Below, one piece after another: positions 1 to 6,560 of a stretch of DNA of 25,557 nt (within the stretch, counting starts at the first letter, position 1; the number at the start of each line of letters is the position of its first letter). A program made the position numbers and the translations under genes. This DNA is from JACCYQ01 sp036675565 (GTDB lineage: Bacteria; Bacteroidota; Bacteroidia; Chitinophagales; Chitinophagaceae): positions 1 to 25,557 of the forward strand of contig JAKFER010000160.1 of assembly GCA_036675565.1 (NCBI GenBank), read 5' to 3'. Under the pieces are notes generated by a model. The model ran no database searches. It was not told where the DNA came from and was given only the letters and a program-made list of their open reading frames with translations.

Positions 1-30
1 AAAATCAGCCCGGTTTATAAGTGAAAACCC

Positions 31-52
31 GGGTCTATCAAATGATAGACCC
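31..52. other. Perfect 9-bp hairpin with a third copy of its arm
   Basis: GGGTCTATC (31-39) pairs perfectly with GATAGACCC (44-52) across a 4-base loop, and GATAGACCC occurs again directly at 56-64. No T-run follows, so it is not a convincing terminator by itself. It sits just outside the terminator-like hairpin at 73-97 and may belong to the 3' region of a gene to the left of the window. Confidence 0.5.
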
Positions 53-72
53 GCAGATAGACCCAAAAAAAT

Positions 73-97
73 AAAACCCGCTACCAGAGCGGGTTTT
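73..97. terminator. Intrinsic terminator-like hairpin, possibly bidirectional
   Basis: AAAACCCGCT (73-82) and AGCGGGTTTT (88-97) form a perfect 10-bp stem around the 5-base loop ACCAG. The A-tract on one side and T-tract on the other would serve transcripts in either direction. It lies 12 bases from the tRNA 3'-end fragment, as expected of a terminator that once closed a tRNA transcript or a neighbouring gene. Confidence 0.65.
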
Positions 98-109
98 AGA
101 AGAAAACAA

Positions 110-132
110 GGCGGACCGGACGGAATCGAACC
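110..132 (-). other. tRNA 3'-end fragment, likely attachment-site scar
   Basis: On the minus strand this reads GGTTCGATTCC followed by a GC-rich acceptor-stem-like stretch ending GGTCCGCC, which is the form of a T-loop plus the 3' half of an acceptor stem. The rest of a tRNA is absent: upstream on the minus strand the sequence turns AT-rich, the 5' T-stem does not pair fully with CCGTC, and no anticodon arm is visible. A tRNA 3' end of this length, separated from its gene, is the usual footprint of a tyrosine-recombinase element integrating at a tRNA. The call rests on sequence form only; the partner copy is not in this window. Confidence 0.5.
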
Positions 133-307
133 TGTCCATCAATATAATTCTAAATCAATTTCTTACAAACGTCTTTGATATTGTACTCACCGAATAACTC
201 ACTACTTTTTCGTTGTCATTGAGTAACTGCAAATCTGTTCAAAGTTAGAAAATTATTGGATAATGTAGTGGATTTATTAGTCTGATAACGGACTATATCA
301 ATAATTT

Positions 308-526
308 TTATTTATCACAACACGCCGATCCATCTTCAGGCTGTGCGCAGCAAGCGCCATTATTTTTTTTTGGGTTTTTGCTGTGGGTACAACAAGTTGT
401 AGAATTAGTGGGTTTTGAGCAACATGATGACGCATCTTTTTCAGGTAGCGATTTAGTTTCTTTACTTCTTTGAAGAACAGGAATGTCTGTTAATTGCTTT
501 TCCTTTTTTATAAGTTTGTTTGTTAC
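308..526 (-). pseudogene. Cysteine-pair-rich C-terminal tail of a broken small gene
   Basis: This 72-codon open frame has no ATG, GTG or TTG near its 5' end and begins right after a TAA at 527-529, so it is probably only the 3' part of a gene. The last 40 residues hold four Cys-Cys pairs in the contexts SSCCSK, TTCCTH, GACCAQ and SACCDK, spaced about 10-16 residues apart, and the protein ends two residues after the last pair. Vicinal cysteines at a C-terminus suggest soft-metal or arsenite binding, and similar tails occur on small proteins of Bacteroidota metal or arsenic resistance loci, but that link is from memory. No metal-resistance gene is adjacent. Confidence 0.45.
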
Positions 527-528
527 TT

Positions 529-750
529 ATGTTGACGGATGTAGGCGGTCTTACATTAATATCTCCACTCACTATTGAAGCTACTCCCTGGGTTGGTGCA
601 TTGTTCGTTCTGCTTGCCATTCTGGTGACGCTGCTCAGCGCCCGAATTAGCCGCAAATAGTATTCATCACCTTTTGATAATCTTATTGAAGCTGCACATA
701 TCGCAACTGGTATTCCCGACAGTGATATAGTCGAATTAAAAAAAAGTTAG
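529..750 (+). pseudogene. Small single-membrane-span protein interrupted by a TAG
   Basis: From ATG 529 the frame gives 43 residues with one hydrophobic span (WVGALFVLLAILVTLLSARI) followed by basic residues, then TAG at 658-660. The same frame continues for 29 residues (FDNLIEAAHIATGIPDSDIV and onward) to a TAG at 748-750, and this second part has a normal soluble-protein composition. The simplest reading is a small membrane protein of about 73 residues with one nonsense change. It lies divergently from the Cys-pair fragment, whose open frame stops next to its start codon. I do not recognise the family, and a chance frame remains possible. Confidence 0.3.
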
Positions 751-828
751 AATTGGTAATGGTTCATTATGTCAGGAGAAGAAAGTTGAAGGAGAAAAAT
801 TTTTATGCCACGAAACAGGAAAGCCTGG

Positions 829-2310
829 CTACTTTTTATCATTCCATAAAATCATCACCTGCGGAAACCACTCAACTCCCTGAGTAACCAATTTTGAAAA
901 GTCATTCACTGTGAACACAAACGAGCCGAGGATGATATCCTGATCGCCGTCGCGATCGAAGTCGCACGCCTCCATGGTAATCCATTTCCCGTTTGCAGCC
1001 ACGGGCGTGGACGCAGACGAAAACGTTAGGCCGCCTTTGTTTTCAAGGTAGAGGAAGCTGTTCGCCTGTTCTTTTGGATCATCGTAGAAGGCGATCGCTG
1101 CGATGTCGAGGTCGCCGTCGTTGTCGAAGTCGCGGGCAACAGCCTTGCTGGCACCATAAAAGGGAAAGAACTTTGTGATCTTAAAATTATTCCTGCCGTC
1201 ATTCATCAATATGCGGATGCCGTGATAATTTTTTTTGACGGGCGACAAATCCCAGTTATCTCCGTTAGTCAGTAAAATATCAGGATGTCCGTCTTTGTTA
1301 AAATCAGCCAGCTCAAAATAAGTCATGCCGTATACCGGTGGAAATTGATAAATACTCTTTTCAGAAAACTTATTCCTTCCCTGGTTGGTAAAAAGAATCA
1401 GCTCTTCCCTTGCCTGAGCCATTAATGCCATGATATCGGGTTTTCCATCGCCATTAAAATCGCGCACCTCAACGCACCTTGCTCCGGGCTGAGATTTCAA
1501 AACATGCTCTTTGCCTGGGTCGCCGCCTTCAAACCAGCTAAGCTTCCCGGTGTGGTTACCAAACTGACAAATGATCACATCATTTACGCCATCCGAGTTT
1601 AGATCACTTACTTCGCAGGCAACGGGTCGAGCGAGACGATCTAATTTTTTCAGGCCCTTCACGGACGCGGTTGCAGTACCAAAGGCATAAAAACTTCCGG
1701 TAATTTTCTGCGATGGCTTTAGGGAACCGATGCACAGTACCCGCGGAGATGCAGGTATATGGAAATCGATATCCACAGGTGGGCTTTCTAATTTCCATGA
1801 CGCCAGCAATGTAAGATTGCGCTTCATCGCATATAGTTCACGCTGAACGTCACCAATAAACAAAAGTCCGGAGCTGCTATCGTATTTCAGGAGGCTTGTT
1901 TGAGGCAATTGTGTTTTTATAAAAGAAAATGCCTCCGCATGAAAATTTTTGAGCGGGCTGTCGAATGTTGGAGGGTTGTTTTGCGGCAAAGGTTTGTCCG
2001 GGGCATTCCGGACATAATATTCCACGATTTTTTGCCAGTCCGCCTGAGGAAGCAAAGCTTTTTCGGGAAACACATGTAAAGCTTTTACCAATCGCGCCTC
2101 ATCCTTTTCCATTTTTGCATATGGATCGTCACCAGCTTTCCTGATACCAAATCGCCAACCCATATTGGGTAACACACTTTCCCTCCAGGTTTTTTTGTCA
2201 AGCAGGGAGGGTTTGGGAAACAAATGGCAGGACGCGCAATACGTCTTTGCAAGTTCCTCACCGGTACGGGACACGCGGACCGAAGTAAATGCAAGACCCG
2301 CAAAAATCAT
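829..2310 (-). CDS. Cytochrome c / VCBS (FG-GAP) repeat protein
   Basis: The 493-residue product has a c-type haem site near the N-terminus (CASCH, residues about 25-29, followed by LFPKPSLLDKKTW) and then a beta-propeller-like region with at least five calcium-loop motifs of the DxNxDG / DFDNDGD type: DLNSDGVND, DFNGDGKPD, DFNKDGHPD, DFDNDGDLD and DFDRDGDQD. This architecture is common in Bacteroidota exported proteins and suggests an extracytoplasmic redox or binding role; the substrate is unknown. The annotated ATG at 2310 leaves a short hydrophobic start (MIFAGLAFTS). Upstream in the same frame lies more hydrophobic sequence but no start, while ATGs at 2357 and 2354 are one frame off, separated by a run of eight T (2336-2343). 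Restoring one T gives a classic signal peptide beginning MMRYRFFFIPLGCF. The gene would then start 14 bases after the phosphatase remnant, as an operon. Confidence 0.85.
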   Translation of the reverse strand: MIFAGLAFTSVRVSRTGEELAKTYCASCHLFPKPSLLDKKTWRESVLPNMGWRFGIRKAGDDPYAKMEKDEARLVKALHVFPEKALLPQADWQKIVEYYVRNAPDKPLPQNNPPTFDSPLKNFHAEAFSFIKTQLPQTSLLKYDSSSGLLFIGDVQRELYAMKRNLTLLASWKLESPPVDIDFHIPASPRVLCIGSLKPSQKITGSFYAFGTATASVKGLKKLDRLARPVACEVSDLNSDGVNDVIICQFGNHTGKLSWFEGGDPGKEHVLKSQPGARCVEVRDFNGDGKPDIMALMAQAREELILFTNQGRNKFSEKSIYQFPPVYGMTYFELADFNKDGHPDILLTNGDNWDLSPVKKNYHGIRILMNDGRNNFKITKFFPFYGASKAVARDFDNDGDLDIAAIAFYDDPKEQANSFLYLENKGGLTFSSASTPVAANGKWITMEACDFDRDGDQDIILGSFVFTVNDFSKLVTQGVEWFPQVMILWNDKK

Positions 2311-2370
2311 TACAGCAAAACACCCAAGGGGAATGAAAAAAAACGGTAACGCATCATAAAGTAAAACTGA

Positions 2371-3040
2371 CTAATCATCCTCTTTGGGGTCTGCTTTCAA
2401 GCCAAGGGCTTTTAAGCCTTTTTGATGTGCACCGAAGTATTCTTTGGGAAAAGGTTTATCACCATGAATAGTAGACCATACATACTCGCTGAATAACAAA
2501 GCATCTTTATCGATAAGATCCGGTTTAGAGAAATCCATTCGTTGTGTAAGTGGTGCCAGCCTGGCGGTAGTTTTGCTTTAATAGCCTCTTTGGGAGGATT
2601 CATCTCGTTGATAGGAATTGATGGTATCAGGCAATTATAAGCTGTATAATCAGGTTGCTCCTGAAAGCATTCCGTCATTAACGGCGCTGTGGCCACTAAC
2701 TGGTTCATCGGTTGTACACCGAATATCTGGCATATCGTATGCAGCACGGATGACTGGTTGTAAAACTTACTGATGTGGGCATTTCGTTTTACATAAGGTC
2801 CCGCAACCATACAGATTGAACGATGCCCGTCTACGTGGTCCGTACCGCTTTGCGGATCATCTTCATTGATGAATATCGCCATATCCTTCCAGAAAGAACT
2901 TTTCGAAAGCGCTTCCACCACCCTACCCGTTGCCCAGTCGTTATCTGCTACAAAGGCACGTGGCGTAGGCGACTGTTCGTTGTACCCACTGGTATGGTCA
3001 TTGGGCAAATAAATGATGATGAATTCAGGCAGGCTCCGCT
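2371..3040 (-). pseudogene. 3' part of alkaline-phosphatase-family (phosphoesterase) gene, frameshifted
   Basis: The frame contains YLPNDHTSG, PTPRAFVADNDWATGRVVEA, FINEDDPQSG and DHVDGHRSICMVAGPYVKR. These are the metal-site and C-terminal motifs of the phosphoesterase domain found alone or in YncE/alkaline-phosphatase-family proteins. The N-terminal half of the gene is missing: the frame passes directly into IS21 sequence at about 3031-3041. A second lesion lies at the T4 run 2571-2574. Past it the long frame becomes meaningless, whereas the neighbouring frame gives the expected tail (MDFSKPDLIDKD, EYVWSTIHGDKPFPKEYF) ending at TAG 2371-2373. One extra base in that run would restore the frame. 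The gene is therefore doubly broken. It is followed at once by the cytochrome/VCBS gene on the same strand. Confidence 0.8.
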
Positions 3041-3525
3041 TCACCTGTGGACGGATCAATAACAGAAAGTTTTTTACCGGTAAAATCAATAAAGAGTTTA
3101 TCACCGGGTTCATACTCAAAATGCAGGGTAGCCGAGCGGCTGGTTTTATACTGCTTAAAATGATCGCAGAACCGTGAGTAACTAAAGCCATCCGGATATC
3201 GCTGTTTATATTCTCCCCATAATATCCAACGGGTAACACCGGTACGCCCAAGCTCTTTGTCAAAATAAGGGAACATCGCTGATAAAGATGCCAGGCGCTG
3301 TTGATCTGATGGATCAGGATCTTCCAGTAAAGCTTCCAGTTCATTGTCTTCTAACTGCAGAAGTTGCTCCACAGCCAGCCCTTTGACTTCAATAAGCCGT
3401 AAATATTTTTTAACGGTATTGCGGGAGATGTCTATAGCTTTTGCGATGCTCTGAAGTGCAACGCCATCATTACGGAGCCTGATAATCTGTTTTAGTTTAC
3501 TCATGATAATCGTTTTTCCAGCCAT
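3025..3525 (-). pseudogene. IS21-family transposase IstA, N-terminal fragment
   Basis: The product begins MAGKTIIMSKLKQIIRLRND and carries an N-terminal helix-turn-helix typical of IstA (LQSIAKAIDISRNTVKKYLR). It continues to the start of the DDE domain, with the probable first catalytic Asp in LFIDFTGKKLSVIDPSTGE. The frame then ends within a few codons (EAEPA stop) because the sequence switches to the phosphoesterase gene. A full IstA is about 500 residues; only about 160 remain, and IstB is absent, so this copy cannot transpose. The start may instead be the internal Met at 3504 (MSKLKQII). Confidence 0.85.
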
Positions 3526-3789
3526 TCTTAAAGTCTTTAAATGAAAAACTGCAAAGCAAAACGATTACAGAAAATGAACCCCGGGGTGGTCAGCATCGTC
3601 GGAATGTCAGCACCATCAAAAAACAAAGGTGGTCAGCATTGCCGGAATGACAGCCTGCTATCCTCTTGCCAGGTGGTCAACATCGCAGGAATGATCTCAC
3701 ACTCCAGTGAAATAAAGGGGTGGTCAGCATCGTAGGAACAGATGGTCACGATGATCGGAACAGGTGGTCAGTATGGTCGGTATTATACA
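3031..3789 (-). mobile_element. Truncated IS21-family element, istA-proximal end only
   Basis: The remnant runs from the deletion junction inside istA to the outer end upstream of istA. On the minus strand the outer end reads TGTATAATACCGACC, beginning with the TG that IS21-type ends show; this fits a border at 3789. Between border and gene lie six copies of a ~22-bp repeat, as expected for transposase-binding sites at an IS21 end. The other end, the rest of istA and all of istB are gone, so a deletion or recombination joined the IS to the phosphatase gene. The exact border needs an intact relative. Confidence 0.7.
3585..3784 (+). repeat. Six ~22-bp repeats of the IS21 end
   Basis: The unit resembles GGTGGTCAGCATCGTCGGAA plus two bases. 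Copies start at 3585, 3628, 3672, 3719, 3741 and 3763. The last three abut exactly at 22-bp intervals and lie at the IS border. The first three are spaced 43, 44 and 47 bp, close to twice the unit length. This is the pattern of multiple transposase-binding sites in an IS21 terminus. It is not a CRISPR array: the units are contiguous or spaced by non-spacer DNA and are only imperfectly conserved. Confidence 0.85.
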
Positions 3790-3876
3790 CTATTTGTGAA
3801 TCGAGGTTTATTATACTTTTGTCTATAATATTTATTTGCAAATTAATTACTACATTCCACTGGCGTTGCGTCTTAA

Positions 3877-4083
3877 TTATAAGATTTTCAACTGAATACA
3901 TTTTTGCTCTTTGACATCTTGATTTTCATTGTTTAAAAATACATCTGCAATTTGAGTTTTTTCAAATGGCGCCAGGCTTATGTATTGCAGTATTTCATAT
4001 GGAGAATGTTGCAACTTCAGTTTTTTCTTAGCGATGGCTACAAGTACGTAAACAGAGATTGCAGTCCATATCTGGGTTTTCAC
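3877..4083 (-). pseudogene. IS4-family transposase, C-terminal fragment
   Basis: The 68-residue frame reads VKTQIWTAISVYVLVAIAKK at its start, then SPYEILQYISLAPFEKTQI. I recognise this as the C-terminal end of Bacteroidota IS4-type transposases (usual form ENAVKTQIW followed by the hydrophobic VLVAI helix). The in-frame codons just upstream spell TENAV but are closed by a TAG five codons further up, and nothing upstream resembles the DDE core. The element is a dead remnant. Confidence 0.75.
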
Positions 4084-4377
4084 TGCGTTTTCTGTGAACT
4101 AAAGTCCTTCGCCTTATAATTGCCCCTGTACCGATTTACACAAACTTTAAAAACATCTTGGGAGGCAAAATCCATTATTTGAGAGAAGATCATTCTTCCT
4201 TGGTTCATTATCAACAATTTGCAACAAAGGAAAGCGCAATAACTTTCAAATCAACGCCGACTCAAAAACCCGCCAAACAATGAGCTGTCAAGACTTTCAA
4301 AGAACTATGATTAAAAACAACGCAACGCTAGTGACTACATTCAATTAATTTGTAAAAACTGATTGCTACTTTTCCTT
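4084..4377. other. Intergenic region upstream of the sigma-factor gene
   Basis: AT-rich, no coding signal on either strand. It should hold the promoter of the FecI-type gene. TACTTTTC at 4367-4374 resembles the Bacteroidota TAnnTTTG element but lies only 3 bases before the ATG, so I do not call it. Confidence 0.4.
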
Positions 4378-4968
4378 ATGTCTGTTCATGACGTATATTA
4401 TATAAAGGAATATTTCCGAAGCCTTGCAAAAGGCGATACAGGAGCATTTGGATCCATCTTTGAGCTCTATAAAAAAAGAGTATTTGCTGTAGCGCTAAAA
4501 ATGCTGAAGTCTGAAACAGACGCGGAAGAAATTGTACAGGATGTATTTCTTTCCATCTGGCTGGCTCAAGCTAAACTAAGCAATATAAATGATCCGGAGG
4601 CTTACCTTTTTACCATTACTTACAATACAATTTATGCCCGCTTAAAAAAAGCATCCCGTAACCAGCAGCTTTTAAATACAATCATAGATCACCTTACTCA
4701 AATACAAAACATAACCGAAGAAACCATTGCTGCCAATGAAACCGGGAGATTGATTAACGAAGCGATCCAACAACTTCCACCGCAGCAACGCACTGTTTAC
4801 GAATTATGCAAGCAGGAAGGACTAAGCTATGATGAGGTCGCGGAGCGTATGCATCTCTCAAGGAATACGGTACGAAACCATCTTACAGAAGCCATGAAAA
4901 CGATCCGTGCTTTTTTGAAAAAAACCACTGTGCTGTCTATGTCGCTGATGTTATTGCTTATTCACTGA
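4378..4968 (+). CDS. ECF sigma factor, FecI/RpoE-like (Bacteroidota sigma-70 family)
   Basis: About 196 residues from ATG 4378 (MSVHDVYYIKEY); a TTG at 4363 would add five hydrophobic residues and is less likely. Region 2 is visible as FGSIFELYKKRVFAVALKML, then ETDAEEIVQDVFLSIW. Region 4 is LPPQQRTVYELCKQEGLSYD followed by EVAERMHLSRNTVRNHL, a helix-turn-helix for -35 recognition. The C-terminus ends in a short hydrophobic stretch (VLSMSLMLLLIH), common in this group. It lies upstream of a FecR anti-sigma and a SusC receptor with STN domain, so it most likely drives transcription of the SusC/SusD genes when the receptor is loaded. Confidence 0.95.
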   Translation: MSVHDVYYIKEYFRSLAKGDTGAFGSIFELYKKRVFAVALKMLKSETDAEEIVQDVFLSIWLAQAKLSNINDPEAYLFTITYNTIYARLKKASRNQQLLNTIIDHLTQIQNITEETIAANETGRLINEAIQQLPPQQRTVYELCKQEGLSYDEVAERMHLSRNTVRNHLTEAMKTIRAFLKKTTVLSMSLMLLLIH

Positions 4969-5239
4969 ACCGCTGCCTCTAAGAAAATGATTTGGAAATC
5001 TGACTGAGCGTCTCTGTTACCAGTCTGTAAATAGCTTTTGGAAATTGTCTTCCCCGGTAGGAAAGGATTGGTCTGCCGGCAGGCAGGGATGGGGCAAAAT
5101 TCTTTTTGTCACAAAACACAATTGATGCAAGCTGCATAATCTTACCCATTGCGGTGAGTTCCTAAGATTAAGAAAAATATTTTTTCCTCCACTGGTACTT
5201 TTATTTTATTTCATACTCCCTGTATAAAGAATAGTAATT

Positions 5240-6439
5240 ATGAGCAATGACCGTTTACAATATCTTTTAGAACAATATGCCGCGGATACTTCCACTCCAC
5301 AGGAAACAAAGGAATTATTCGGATGGATCAAAAGGTCGAAAGATGATACACTGCTGAAAGAAAAGATAGAAAAGTTATGGTCAGGCCATGCGAATAATAA
5401 GCAATTACCCAATGTGGACTGGGATGCCATATACACAAAGATCATTAATACGCCTGTGATTGGGCAAAGGCATGTGTGGTTCCGCGTTGCAGCTGCAGCG
5501 GTTATTATTATAATACTTTCTGCGGGTAGTTATTTTTTATTTAATGATCACCCCATACAGCCAATTGCCAAAACAGAAACGCAGCAGCAGCCTAAGTTTG
5601 AGAATGACCTGGCTCCCGGAGGGAATAAGGCGGTGCTTACTTTGGCAAATGGTACTCAAATTGTTCTTGACAGCGCTGGTAACGGAGCATTGACGCAACA
5701 AGGCAATACAAAAATTATCAAGCTGAACAATGGCCAGCTTTCTTATAATTCATTAAATGGTTCTTCACTTAAAACAGGTGAAGTTTTATACAATACAATT
5801 TCCACACCACGCGGCGGGCAGTACCACGTTGTGTTGGCCGATGGAAGTAAAGTATGGCTCAATGCCGTATCATCACTGCGTTTTCCTACATCCTTCACTG
5901 GCAAAGAAAGAGAGGTAGAGCTAACGGGTGAAGGATATTTTGAAGTGGCGCATAATGCCGCAAAGCCTTTTAATGTATCTGTAAATGGAATAGAAGTACA
6001 GGTGCTTGGAACGCATTTTAATATCAATGCTTACAGTGATGAAGCAACCATAAAAACTACTTTATTAGAAGGTTCTGTAAAAGTGGGAAAAGGCTCAGCC
6101 AGTAAAGTGATTGCACCTGGCGAGCAGGCACAAATAGAAAATCTTGGGAATCCAAAGATCATAGTTCAGACAGTTGATGTGGATGTCGTATTAGCCTGGA
6201 AGAATGGCCGCTTTATTTTTCATGGAAATAATATACAATCTGTAATGAGGCAACTCGCAAGGTGGTATAACGTAGAGGTAAATTATCAGGGAAATGTTAC
6301 TGATGAAGAGTTTGTGGGAGTGATCAACCGCTCACGTTATGAAAATATTTCAGAAATACTGGAGATGCTGGAAAAGACACGTACGGTAAGCTTTGCAGTA
6401 AATGGTCATAACATTACGGTGATGCCTTTTAAGAAATAG
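5240..6439 (+). CDS. FecR-family anti-sigma factor
   Basis: The 399-residue protein has a cytoplasmic N-terminal domain (residues 1-80) that would hold the sigma factor. One transmembrane segment follows at about 84-102 (VAAAAVIIIILSAGSYFLF). The periplasmic FecR domain spans about 180-285 (TPRGGQYHVVLADGSKVWLN, ELTGEGYFEVAHN, VQVLGTHFNINAY). A C-terminal DUF4974-type domain (NIQSVMRQLARWYNVEV, then YENISEILEMLE) contacts the receptor signalling domain. The gap to the sigma gene is 271 bases, long enough for its own promoter. A hairpin closes it on the 3' side. It should relay ligand occupancy of the downstream SusC protein to the sigma factor. Confidence 0.95.
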   Translation: MSNDRLQYLLEQYAADTSTPQETKELFGWIKRSKDDTLLKEKIEKLWSGHANNKQLPNVDWDAIYTKIINTPVIGQRHVWFRVAAAAVIIIILSAGSYFLFNDHPIQPIAKTETQQQPKFENDLAPGGNKAVLTLANGTQIVLDSAGNGALTQQGNTKIIKLNNGQLSYNSLNGSSLKTGEVLYNTISTPRGGQYHVVLADGSKVWLNAVSSLRFPTSFTGKEREVELTGEGYFEVAHNAAKPFNVSVNGIEVQVLGTHFNINAYSDEATIKTTLLEGSVKVGKGSASKVIAPGEQAQIENLGNPKIIVQTVDVDVVLAWKNGRFIFHGNNIQSVMRQLARWYNVEVNYQGNVTDEEFVGVINRSRYENISEILEMLEKTRTVSFAVNGHNITVMPFKK

Positions 6440-6465
6440 AATTGAAATAATTGCCTGAAAAAAAA

Positions 6466-6489
6466 CCGCCCCGAAGGCAATCGGGACGG
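6466..6489 (+). terminator. Hairpin after the FecR gene
   Basis: CCG-C-CCCGA (6466-6474) pairs with TCGGG-A-CGG (6481-6489) with one C-A mismatch and a 6-base loop. The A-tract on the 5' side (6458-6465) and lack of a T-run after it make it a weak rho-independent signal on the plus strand; it could also be an attenuator ahead of the SusC gene. Confidence 0.45.
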
Positions 6490-6560
6490 CAGATAATTTG
6501 GGTAAACCAAATAAATAAAACAGTTACGATCATTCATTCTAATACCCAAAACACAAAAGT

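Noticed and set aside
462..656. Minus-strand 64-codon frame
   Set aside because: Lies opposite the small membrane-protein frame and partly over the Cys-rich fragment; composition is not protein-like and I see no domain.
759..890. Plus-strand frame starting MVHYVRRRKLKEKNF
   Set aside because: Short, runs antisense into the 3' end of the cytochrome/VCBS gene, and the second half is just the reverse of that gene.
3585..3784. Regular repeats as a CRISPR array
   Set aside because: Units are imperfect, three are contiguous with no spacers, and they sit at the end of an IS21 element next to istA.
5073..5086. CTGCCGGCAG palindrome between the sigma and anti-sigma genes
   Set aside because: A single short palindrome with no partner site or known operator form; such CTGCCGGCAG stretches may be scattered repeats in these genomes.
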